From: Ptiloglossa arizonensis
Taxonomy: Eukaryota; Arthropoda; Insecta; Hymenoptera; Colletidae
Direction of reading: 5' to 3'
NCBI RefSeq assembly: GCF_051014685.1
Contig: NW_027478884.1
Coordinates: 186,001-250,000 of the forward strand
DNA: 64,000 nucleotides
A program made the translations under genes and the position numbers. Under the pieces are notes generated by a model that was given only the letters and a program-made list of their open reading frames with translations, was not told the origin of the DNA and did no database searches. This document shows positions 51,881 through 63,900 of the stretch, one piece after another; the first letter of the stretch is position 1; every line of letters begins with the position of its first letter.

Positions 51881-53650
51881 GGCCTAGGGAAAAAATACAC
51901 ATACCGTTGTAATCGGGCTTGTTTCTACTTTCAGAGGCAATAGGAATTTTTGGGTTAGGTCAATCCGTTCGCGAGATATGGGAGTTTGAAGCTAAGAAAT
52001 GGTTGAGAAGACAACAAATTTTTCGCAGTTCTGCTGCTCCAAACGCATAACCAGAATGGCCTAGGGAAAAAATACACATACCGTTGTAATCGGGGGAGTT
52101 TCTACTTTCAGATGCAATAGGAATTTTTGGGTTAGGTCAATCCGTTCGCGAGATATGGAAGTTTGAAGCCAAGAAATGGTTGAGGAGGCAAAAAATTTTT
52201 CGCAATTCTGCTGCTCCAAACGCTTCACAAGAATGGCCTAGGGAAAAAATACACATACCGTTGTAATCGGGCGAGTTTCTACTTTCAGATGCAACAGGAA
52301 TTTTTGGGTTATCTCAATCCGTTCGCGAGATATGGGAGTTTGAAGCTAAGAAATGGTTGAGAAGACAACAAATTCTTCGCACTTCTGCTGCTCCAAACGC
52401 TTAACCAGAATGGCCTAGGGAAAAAATACACATACCGTTGTATTCGGGCGAGTTTCTACTTTCAGATGCAATAGGAATTTTTGGGTTAGGTCAATCCGTT
52501 CGCGAGATATGGGAGTTTGAAGCGAAGAAATGGTTGAGAAGGCAAAAAATTTTTCGCCATTCTGCTGCTCCAAACGCTTATCCAGAATGGCCTAGGGAAA
52601 AAATACACATACCGTTGTATTCGGGCGAGTTTCTACTTTCAGATGCAATAGGAATTTTTGGGTTAGGTCAATCCGTTCGCGAGATATGGGAGTTTGAAGC
52701 CAAGAAATGGTTGAGAAGGCAAAAAATTTTTCGCACTTCTGCTGCTCCAAACGCTTAACCAGAATGGCCTAGGGAAAAAATACACATACCTTTGTAATCG
52801 GGCGAGTTTCTACTTTCAGGTGCAATAGGAATTTTTGGGTTAGGTCAATCCGTTCGCGAGATATGGGAGTTTGAAGCCAAGAAATGGTTGAGAAGGCAAA
52901 AAATGTTTCGCACTTCTGCTGCTCCAAACGCTTAACCAGAATGGCCTAGGGAAAAAATACACATACCGTTGTAATCGGGGGAGCTTCTACTTTCAGATGC
53001 AATTGGAATTTTTGGGTTAGGTCAATCCGTTCGCGAGATATGGGAGTTTGAAGCCAAGAAATGGTTGAGAAGGCAAAAAATTTTTCGCAATTCTGCTGCT
53101 CCAAACGCTTAACCAGAATGGCCTAGGGAGAAAATACACATACCGTTGTAATCGGGCTAGTTTCTACTTTCAGATGCAATAGGAATTTTTGGGTAAGGTC
53201 AATCCGTTCGCGAGATATGCGAGTTTGAAGCTAAGAAATGGTTGAAAAGACAACAAATTTTTCGCAATTCTGCTGCTCCAAACGCTTAACCAGAATGGCC
53301 TAGGGAAAAAATACACACACCGTTGTAATCGGGCGAGTTTCTACTTTCAGATGCAATAGGAATTTTTGGGTTAGGTCAATCCGTTCGCGAGATATGGGAG
53401 TTTGAAGCCAAGAAATGGATGCGAAGGCAAAAAATTTTTCGCAATTCTGCTGCTCCAAACGCTTAACCAGAATGGCCTAGGGAAAAAATACACATACCGT
53501 TGTAATCGGGCGAGTTTCTTCTTTCAGACGCAACAGGAATTTTTGGGTTAGGTGAATCCGTTCGCGAGATATGGGAGTTTGAATCCAAGAAATGGATGAG
53601 AAGGCAAAAAATTTTTCGCAATTCTGCTGCTCCAAACGCTTAACCAGAAT
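51881..53650 (+). repeat. 10-monomer repeat, copy 1
   Basis: The order is d3 Z3 V W0 W M N d2 x a2, 1,770 bp. The first monomer starts as d3 (gggcttg, gaggcaat) and ends with cgcagttctg and cgcataacc, the end of Y in the 21-monomer HOR, so two HOR families are joined inside it. W0 here has gaagcgaag, not seen in the 34-47 kb copies. Confidence 0.78.
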
Positions 53651-55420
53651 GGCCTAGGGAAAAAATACACATACCGTTGTAATCGGGCTTGTTTCTACTT
53701 TCAGAGGCAATAGGAATTTTTGGGTTAGGTCAATCCGTTCGCGAGATATGGGAGTTTGAAGCTAAGGAATGGTTGAGGAGACAACAAATTTTTCGCAGTT
53801 CTGCTGCTCCAAACGCATAACCAGAATGGCCTAGGGAAAAAATACACATACCGTTGTAATCGGGGGAGTTTCTACTTTCAGATGCAATAGGAATTTTTGG
53901 GTTGGGTCAATCCGTTCGCGAGATATGGAAGTTTGAAGCCAAGAAATGGTTGAGGAGGCAAAAAATTTTTCGCAATTCTGCTGCTCCAAACGCTTCACAA
54001 GAATGGCCTAGGGAAAAAATACACATACCGTTGTAATCGGGCGAGTTTCTACTTTCAGATGCAACAGGAATTTTTGGGTTATCTCAATCCGTTCGCGAGA
54101 TATGGGAGTTTGAAGCTAAGAAATGGTTGAGAAGACAACAAATTCTTCGCACTTCTGCTGCTCCAAACGCTTAACCAGAATGGCCTAGGGAAAAAATACA
54201 CATACCGTTGTATTCGGGCGAGTTTCTACTTTCAGATGCAATAGGAATTTTTGGGTTAGGTCAATCCGTTCGCGAGATATGGGAGTTTGAAGCGAAGAAA
54301 TGGTTGAGAAGGCAAAAAATTTTTCGCCATTCTGCTGCTCCAAACGCTTATCCAGAATGGCCTAGGGAAAAAATACACATACCGTTGTATTCGGGCGAGT
54401 TTCTACTTTCAGATGCAATAGGAATTTTTGGGTTAGGTCAATCCGTTCGCGAGATATGGGAGTTTGAAGCCAAGAAATGGTTGAGAAGGCAAAAAATTCT
54501 TCGCACTTCTGCTGCTCCAAACGCTTAACCAGAATGGCCTAGGGAAAAAATACACATACCTTTGTAATCGGGCGAGTTTCTACTTTCAGGTGCAATAGGA
54601 ATTTTTGGGTTAGGTCAATCCGTTCGCGAGATATGGGAGTTTGAAGCCAAGAAATGGTTGAGAAGGCAAAAAATTTTTCGCACTTCTGCTGCTCCAAACG
54701 CTTAACCAGAATGGCCTAGGGAAAAAATACACATACCGTTGTATTCGGGCGAGTTTCTACTTTCAGATGCAACAGGAATTTTTGGGTTATCTCAATCCGT
54801 TCGCGAGATATGGGAGTTTGAAGCTAAGAAATGGTTGAGAAGACAACAAATTCTTCGCACTTCTGCTGCTCCAAACGCTTAACCAGAATGGCCTAGGGAA
54901 AAAATACACATACCGTTGTATTCGGGCGAGTTTCTACTTTCAGATGCAATAGGAATTTTTGGGTTAGGTCAATCCGTTCGCGAGATATGGGAGTTTGAAG
55001 CGAAGAAATGGTTGAGAAGGCAAAAAATTTTTCGCCATTCTGCTGCTCCAAACGCTTATCCAGAATGGCCTAGGGAAAAAATACACATACCGTTGTATTC
55101 GGGCGAGTTTCTACTTTCAGATGCAATAGGAATTTTTGGGTTAGGTCAATCCGTTCGCGAGATATGGGAGTTTGAAGCCAAGAAATGGTTGAGAAGGCAA
55201 AAAATTCTTCGCACTTCTGCTGCTCCAAACGCTTAACCAGAATGGCCTAGGGAAAAAATACACATACCTTTGTAATCGGGCGAGTTTCTACTTTCAGGTG
55301 CAATAGGAATTTTTGGGTTAGGTCAATCCGTTCGCGAGATATGGGAGTTTGAAGCCAAGAAATGGTTGAGAAGGCAAAAAATTTTTCGCACTTCTGCTGC
55401 TCCAAACGCTTAACCAGAAT
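53651..55420 (+). repeat. 10-monomer repeat, copy 2, with internal 4-monomer duplication
   Basis: d3 Z3 V W0 W M is followed by a second V W0 W M (54713-55420). Both sets share gaagcgaag in W0 and aaattcttcgc in W. The second V starts with gtattcgg and is a hybrid. Changes from copy 1 include aaggaatggttgagg and gggttgggtc. Confidence 0.78.
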
Positions 55421-57721
55421 GGCCTAGGGAAAAAATACACATACCGTTGTAATCGGGGGAGTTTCTACTTTTAGACGCAACAGGAATTTTTGGGTTAGGT
55501 CAATCCTTTCGCGAGATATGGGAGTTTGAATCCAAGAAATGGATGCGAAGGCAAAAAATTTTTCGCAATTCTGCTGCTCCAAACGCTTAACCAGAATAGC
55601 CTAGGGAAAAAATACACATACCGTTGTAATCGGGCGAGTTTCTACTTTCAGATGCAATAGGAATTTTTGGGTTAGGTCAATCCATTCGCGAGATATGGGA
55701 GTTTGAAGCCAAGAAATGGTTCAGAAGGCAAAAAATTTATCGCAATTCTGCTAATCCAAACGCTTAACCAGAATGGCCTAGGGAGAAAATACACATACCT
55801 TTGTAATCGGGCTAGTTTCTACTTTCAGAGGCAATAGGAATTTTTGGGTTAGGTCAATCCGTTCGCGAGATATGCGAGTTTGAAGCTAAGAAATGGTTGA
55901 GAAGACAACAAATTTTTCGCAATGCTGCTGCTCCAAACGCTTAACCAGAATGGCCTAGGGAAAAAATACGCATACAGTTGTAATCGGACGAGTTTCTACT
56001 TTCAGACGCAGCAGGAATTTTTGGGTTTGGTCAATCCGTTCGCGAGATATGGGAGTTTGAAGCCAAGAAATGGTTGAGAAGGCAAAAAATTTTTCGCAAT
56101 TCTGCTGCTCCAAACGCTTAACCAGAATGGCCTCGGGAAAAAATACACATACCGCTGTAATCGGGCGAGTTTCTACTTTCAGATGCAATAGGTATTTTTG
56201 GGTTAGGTCAATCCGTTCGCGAGATATGGAAGTTTGAAGCCAAGAAATGGTTGAGAAGGCAAAAAATTTTTCGCAATTCTGCTGCTCCAAACGCTTAACC
56301 AGAATGGCCTGGGGAAAAAATACACATACCGTTGTAATCGGGCGAGTTTCTACTTTCAGACGCAACAGGAATTTTTGGGTTAGGTCAATCCTTTCGCGAG
56401 ATATGGGAGTTTGAATCCAAGAAATGGATGCGAAGGCAAAAAATTTTTCGCAATTCTGCTGCTCCAAACGCTTAACCAGAATGGCCTAGGGAAAAAATAC
56501 ACATACCGTTGTAATCGGGCGAGTTTCTTCTTTCAGACGCAACAGGAATTTTTGGGTTAGGTCAATCCGTTCGCGAGATATGGGAGTTTGAATCCAAGAA
56601 ATGGATGAGAAGGCAAAAAATTTTTCGCAATTCTGCTGCTCCAAACGCTTAACCAGAATGGCCTAGGGAAAAAATACACATACCGTTGTAATCGGGCTTG
56701 TTTCTACTTTCAGAGGCAATAGGAATTTTTGGGTTAGGTCAATCCGTTCGCGAGATATGGGAGTTTGAAGCTAAGAAATGGTTGAGAAGACAACAAATTT
56801 TTCGCAATTCTGCTGCTCCAAACGCTTAACCAGAATGGCCTAGGGAAAAAATACACATACCGTTGTAATCGGGCTTGTTTCTACTTTCAGAGGCAATAGG
56901 AATTTTTGGGTTAGGTCAATCCGTTCGCGAGATATGCGAGTTTGAAGCTAAGAAATGGTTGAGAAGACAACAAATTTTTCGCAATGCTGCTGCTCCAAAC
57001 GCTTAACCAGAATGGCCTAGGGAAAAAATACGCATACAGTTGTAATCGGACGAGTTTCTTCTTTCAGACGCAGCAGGAATTTTTGGGTTTGGTCAATCCG
57101 TTCGCGAGATATGGGAGTTTGAAGCCAAGAAATGGTTGAGAAGGCAAAAAATTTTTCGCAATTCTGCTGCTCCAAACGCTTAACCAGAATGGCCTCGGGA
57201 AAAAATACACATACCGCTGTAATCGGGCGAGTTTCTACTTTCAGATGCAATAGGTATTTTTGGGTTAGGTCAATCCGTTCGCGAGATATGGAAGTTTGAA
57301 GCCAAGAAATGGTTGAGAAGGCAAAAAATTTTTCGCAATTCTGCTGCTCCAAACGCTTAACCAGAATGGCCTGGGGAAAAAATACACATACCGTTGTAAT
57401 CGGGCGAGTTTCTACTTTCAGATGCAATAGGTATTTTTGGGTTAGGTCAATCCGTTCGCGAGATATGGAAGTTTGAAGCCAAGAAATGGTTGAGAAGGCA
57501 AAAAATTTTTCGCAATTCTGCTGCTCCAAACGCTTAACCAGAATGGCCTAGGGAAAAAATACACATACCGTTGTAATCGGGCGAGTTTCTACTTTCAGAC
57601 GCAACAGGAATTTTTGGGTTAGGTCAATCCTTTCGCGAGATATGGGAGTTTGAATCCAAGAAATGGATGCGAAGGCAAAAAATTTTTCGCAATTCTGCTG
57701 CTCCAAACGCTTAACCAGAAT
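55421..57721 (+). repeat. N/c chimera then b d e f c a d d e f f c
   Basis: The first monomer begins like N (cgggggag) and continues like c (actttta, cctttcgcg, ggatgcg). The e f pair occurs at 55952 and again at 57014, six monomers apart. The e monomer at 57014 has ttcttctttcagacgcagc, a type-a left part. The monomer at 57368 is an f derivative with cctgggg. Confidence 0.75.
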
Positions 57722-59313
57722 GGCCTAGGGAAAAAATACACATACCGCTGTAATTGGGCGAGTTTCTACTTTCAGATGCAATAGGAATTTTTGGGTTAGG
57801 TCAATCCGTTCGCGAGATATGGGAGTTTGAAGCTAAGAAATGATTGAGAAGGCAAAACATTTTTCGCAATTCTGCTGCTCCAAACGCTTAACCAGAATGG
57901 CCTAGGGAAAAAATACACATACCGCTGTAATCGGGCGAGTTTCTACTTTCAGATGCAATAGGAATTTTTGGGTTAGGTCAATCCGTTCGCGAGATATGGG
58001 AGTTTGAAGCTAAGAAATGATTGAGAAGGCAAAACATTTTTCGCAATTCTGCTGCTCCAAGCGCTTAATCAGAATGGCCTAGGGAAAAAATACACATACC
58101 GCTGTAATCGGGCGAGATTCTACTTTCAGATGCAATAGGAATTTTTGGGTTAGGTCAATCCGTTTGCGAGATATGGGAGTTTGAAACCAAGAAATGGTTG
58201 AGAAGGCAAAAATTTTTTCGCAATTCTGCTGCTCCAAACGCTTAACCAGAATGGCCTAGGGAAAAAATACACATACCGTTGTATTCGGGCGAGTTTCTAC
58301 TTTCAGATGCAATAGGAATTTTTGGGATAGGTCAATCCGTTCGCGAGATATGGGAGTTTAAACCAAGAAATGGTTGAGAAGGCAAAAAATTTTTCGCACT
58401 TCTGCTGCTCCAAACGCTTAACCAGAATGGCCTAGGAAAAAAATACACATACCTTTGTAATCGGGCGAGTTTCTACTTTCAGGTGCAATAGGAATTTTTG
58501 GGTTAGGTCAATCCGTTCGCGAGATATGGGAGTTTGAAGCTAAGAAATGATTGAGAAGGCAAAAAATTTTTCGCAATTCTGCTGCTCCAAACGCTTAAAC
58601 AGAATCGCCTAGGGAAAAAATACACATACCGCTGTAATCGGGCGAGATTCTACTTTGAGATGCAATAGGAATTTTTGGGTTAGGTCAATCCGTTCGCGAG
58701 ATATGGGAGTTTGAGGCCAAGAAATGGTTCAGAAGGCAAAAAATTTATCGCAATTCTGCTAATCCAAACGCTTAACCAGAATGGCCTAGGGAAAAAATAC
58801 ACATACCGTTGTAATCGGGATAGTTTCTACTTTCAGATGCAATAGGAATTTTTGGGTTAGGTCAATCCGTTCGCGAGATATGCGAGTTTGAAGCCAAGAA
58901 ATGCTTGATAAGGCAAAAAATTTTTCGCAATTCTGCTGCACCAAACGCTTAAGCAGAATGGCCTCGGGAAAAAATACACATACCGCTGTAATCGGGCGAG
59001 TTTCTACTTTCAGATGCAATAGGTATTTTTGGGTTAGGTCAATCCGTTCGCGAGATATGCGAGTTTGAAGCTAAGAAATGGTTGAGAAGACAACAAATTT
59101 TTCGCAATTCTGCTGCTCCAAACGCTTAACCAGAATGGCCTCGGGAAAAAATACACATACCGTTGTAATCGGGCTAGTTTCTACTTTCAGAGGCAATAGG
59201 AATTTTTGGGTTAGGTCAATCCGTTCGCGAGATATGCGAGTTTGAAGCTAAGAAATGTTTGAGAAGACAACAAATTTTTCGCAATTCTGCTGCTCCAAAC
59301 GCTTAACCAGAAT
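57722..59313 (+). repeat. 9-monomer tandem duplication, copy 1
   Basis: 1,592 bp: r r s l m2 u, a d'/e' chimera (gggatag, gcttgataagg, ctgcacc), an f/d chimera, then d with ggcctcggg. It is one base short of 9 x 177 because l has gagtttaaacc instead of gagtttgaaacc near 58358. Confidence 0.87.
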
Positions 59314-60905
59314 GGCCTAGGGAAAAAATACACATACCGCTGTAATTGGGCGAGTTTCTACTTTCAGATGCAATAGGAATTTTTGGGTTAGGTCAATCCG
59401 TTCGCGAGATATGGGAGTTTGAAGCTAAGAAATGATTGAGAAGGCAAAACATTTTTCGCAATTCTGCTGCTCCAAACGCTTAACCAGAATGGCCTAGGGA
59501 AAAAATACACATACCGCTGTAATCGGGCGAGTTTCTACTTTCAGATGCAATAGGAATTTTTGGGTTAGGTCAATCCGTTCGCGAGATATGGGAGTTTGAA
59601 GCTAAGAAATGATTGAGAAGGCAAAACATTTTTCGCAATTCTGCTGCTCCAAGCGCTTAATCAGAATGGCCTAGGGAAAAAATACACATACCGCTGTAAT
59701 CGGGCGAGATTCTACTTTCAGATGCAATAGGAATTTTTGGGTTAGGTCAATCCGTTTGCGAGATATGGGAGTTTGAAACCAAGAAATGGTTGAGAAGGCA
59801 AAAATTTTTTCGCAATTCTGCTGCTCCAAACGCTTAACCAGAATGGCCTAGGGAAAAAATACACATACCGTTGTATTCGGGCGAGTTTCTACTTTCAGAT
59901 GCAATAGGAATTTTTGGGATAGGTCAATCCGTTCGCGAGATATGGGAGTTTAAACCAAGAGATGGTTGAGAAGGCAAAAAATTTTTCGCACTTCTGCTGC
60001 TCCAAACGCTTAACCAGAATGGCCTAGGAAAAAAATACACATACCTTTGTAATCGGGCGAGTTTCTACTTTCAGGTGCAATAGGAATTTTTGGGTTAGGT
60101 CAATCCGTTCGCGAGATATGGGAGTTTGAAGCTAAGAAATGATTGAGAAGGCAAAAAATTTTTCGCAATTCTGCTGCTCCAAACGCTTAAACAGAATCGC
60201 CTAGGGAAAAAATACACATACCGCTGTAATCGGGCGAGATTCTACTTTGAGATGCAATAGGAATTTTTGGGTTAGGTCAATCCGTTCGCGAGATATGGGA
60301 GTTTGAGGCCAAGAAATGGTTCAGAAGGCAAAAAATTTATCGCAATTCTGCTAATCCAAACGCTTAACCAGAATGGCCTAGGGAAAAAATACACATACCG
60401 TTGTAATCGGGATAGTTTCTACTTTCAGATGCAATAGGAATTTTTGGGTTAGGTCAATCCGTTCGCGAGATATGCGAGTTTGAAGCCAAGAAATGCTTGA
60501 TAAGGCAAAAAATTTTTCGCAATTCTGCTGCACCAAACGCTTAAGCAGAATGGCCTCGGGAAAAAATACACATACCGCTGTAATCGGGCGAGTTTCTACT
60601 TTCAGATGCAATAGGTATTTTTGGGTTAGGTCAATCCGTTCGCGAGATATGCGAGTTTGAAGCTAAGAAATGGTTGAGAAGACAACAAATTTTTCGCAAT
60701 TCTGCTGCTCCAAACGCTTAACCAGAATGGCCTCGGGAAAAAATACACATACCGTTGTAATCGGGCTAGTTTCTACTTTCAGAGGCAATAGGAATTTTTG
60801 GGTTAGGTCAATCCGTTCGCGAGATATGCGAGTTTGAAGCTAAGAAATGTTTGAGAAGACAACAAATTTTTCGCAATTCTGCTGCTCCAAACGCTTAACC
60901 AGAAT
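59314..60905 (+). repeat. 9-monomer tandem duplication, copy 2
   Basis: Same order and length as copy 1, including the one-base deletion (near 59950), taattgggcgag, cctaggaaaaaa, gaggccaag, gggatag and ctgcacc. I noticed one difference, aagagatgg for aagaaatgg near 59960. Confidence 0.87.
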
Positions 60906-63900
60906 GGCCTAGGGAAAAAATACACATACCGTTGTAATCGGGCGAGTTTCTACTTTCAGATGCAATAGGAATTTTTGGGTTAGGTCAATCCGTTCGCGAG
61001 ATATGGGAGTTTGAAGCTAAGAAATGATTGAGAAGGCAAAACATTTTTCGCAATTCTGCTGCTCCAAGCGCTTAATCAGAATGGCCTAGGGAAAAAATAC
61101 ACATACCGCTGTAATCGGGCGAGATTCTACTTTCAGATGCAATTGGAATTCTTGGGTTAGGTCAATCCGTTCGCGAGATATGGGAGTTTGAAGCCAAGAA
61201 ATGGTTGAGAAGGCAAAAAATTTTTCGCAATTCTGCTGCTCCAAACGCTTAACCAGAATGGCCTAGGGAAAAAATACACATACCGCTGTAATCGGGCGAG
61301 TTTCTACTTTCAGATGCAATAGGAATTTTTGGGTTAGGTCAATCCGTTCGCGAGATATGGGAGTTTGAAGCTAAGAAATGATTGAGAAGGCAAAACATTC
61401 TTCGCAATTCTGCTGCTCCAAGCGCTTAATCAGAATGGCCTAGGGAAAAAATACACATACCGCTGTAATCGGGCGAGATTCTACTTTCAGATGCAATAGG
61501 AATTTTTGGGTTAGGTCAATCCGTTTGCGAGATATGGGAGTTTGAAACCAAGAAATGGTTGCGAAGGCAAAAATTTTTTCGCAATTCTGCTGCTCCAAAC
61601 GCTTAACCAGAATGGCCTAGGGAAAAAATACACATACCGTTGTATTCGGGCGAGTTTCTACTTTCAGATGCAATAGGAATTTTTGGGTTAGGTCAATCCG
61701 TTCGCGAGATATGGGAGTTTGAAGCCAAGAAATGGTTGAGAAGGCAAAAAATTTTTCGCACTTCTGCTGCTCCAAACGCTTAACCAGAATGGCCTAGGGA
61801 AAAAATACACATACCTTTGTAATCGGGCGAGTTTCTACTTTCAGGTGCAATAGGAATTTTTGGGTTAGGTCAATCCGTTCGCGAGATATGGGAGTTTGAA
61901 GCTAAGAAATGATTGAGAAGGCAAAAAATTTTTCGCAATTCTGCTGCTCCAAACGCTTAAACAGAATCGCCTAGGGAAAAAATACACATACCGCTGTAAT
62001 CGGGCGAGATTCTACTTTGAGATGCAATAGGAATTTTTGGGTTAGGTCAATCCGTTCGCGAGATATGGGAGTTTGAAGCCAAGAAATGGTTCAGAAGGCA
62101 AAAAATTTATCGCAATTCTGCTAATCCAAACGCTTAACCAGAATGGCCTAGGGATAAAATACACATACCGTTGTAATCGGGCTAGTTTCTACTTTCAGAT
62201 GCAATAGGAATTTTTGGGTTAGGTCAATCCGTTCGCGAGATATGCGAGTTTGAAGCTAAGAAATGGTTGAGAAGACAACAAGTTTTTCGCAATGCTGCTG
62301 CTCCAAACGCTTAACCAGAATGGCCTAGGGAAAAAATACGCATACAGTTGTAATCGGACGAGTTTCTACTTTCAGACGCAGCAGGAATTTTTGGGTTTGG
62401 TCAATCCGTTCGCGAGATATGGGAGTTTGAAGCCAAGAAATGCTTGATAAGGCAAAAAATTTTTCGCAATTCTGCTGCTCCAAACGCTTAAGCAGAATGG
62501 CCTCGGGAAAAAATACACATACCGCTGTAATCGGGCGAGTTTCTACTTTCAGATGCAATAGGTATTTTTGGGTTAGGTCAATCCGTTCGCGAGATATGGA
62601 TGTTTGAAACCAAGAAATGGTTGAGAAGGCAAAAAATATTTCGCAATTCTGCTGCTCCAAACGCTTAACCAGAATGGCCTAGGGAAAAAATACACATACC
62701 GTTGTAATTGGGCGAGTTTCTACTTTCAGACGCAACTGGGGTTTTTGGGTTAGGTCAATCCGTTCGCGAGATATGGGAGTTTGAAGCCAAGAAATTGTTC
62801 AGAAGGCAAAAAATTTATCGCAATTCTGCTGCTCCAAACGCTTAACCAGAATGGCCTCGGGAAAAAATACACATACCGTTGTAATCGGGCTAGTTTCTAC
62901 TTTCAGAGGCAATAGGAATTTTTGGGTTAGGTCAATCCGTTCGCGAGATATGCGAGTTTGAAGCTAAGAAATGTTTGAGAAGACAACAAATTTTTCGCAA
63001 TTCTGCTGCTCCAAACGCTTAACCAGAATGGCCTAGGGAAAAAATACACATACCGTTGTAATCGGGCGAGTTTCTACTTTCAGATGCAATAGGAATTTTT
63101 GGGTTAGGTCAATCCGTTCGCGAGATATGGGAGTTTGAAGCTAAGAAATGATTGAGAAGGCAAAACATTTTTCGCAATTCTGCTGCTCCAAGCGCTTAAT
63201 CAGAATGGCCTAGGGAAAAAATACACATACCGCTGTAATCGGGCGAGATTCTACTTTCAGATGCAATTGGAATTTTTGGGTTAGGTCAATCCGTTCGCGA
63301 GATATGGGAGTTTGAAGCCAAGAAATGGTTGAGAAGGCAAAAAATTTTTCGCAATTCTGCTGCTCCAAACGCTTAACCAGAATGGCCTAGGGAAAAAATA
63401 CACATACCGTTGTAATCGGCTGAGTTTCTACTTTCAGATGCAATAGGAATTTTTGGATTAGGTCAATCCGTTCGCGAGATATGGGAGTTTGAAGCTAAGA
63501 AATGGTTGAGAAGACAACAAATTTTTCGCAATTCTGCTGCTCCAAACGCTTGACCAGAATGGGCTAGGGAAAAAATACACATACCGCTGTAATCGGGCGA
63601 GTTTCTACTTCCAGACGCTACAGGAATTTTTGGGTTAGGTCAATCCGTTCGCGAGATATGGGAGTTTGAAGCCAAGAAATGGTTGAGAAGGCAAAAAATT
63701 TTTCGCAATTCTGCTGCTCCAAACGCTTAACCAGAATGGCCTAGGGAAAAAATACACATACCGCTGTAATCGGGCGAGTTTCTACTTTCAGATGCAATAG
63801 GAATTTTTGGGTTAGGTCAATCCGTTCGCGAGATATGGGAGTTTGAAGCTAAGAAATGATTGAGAAGGCAAAACATTCTTCGCAATTCTGCTGCTCCAAG

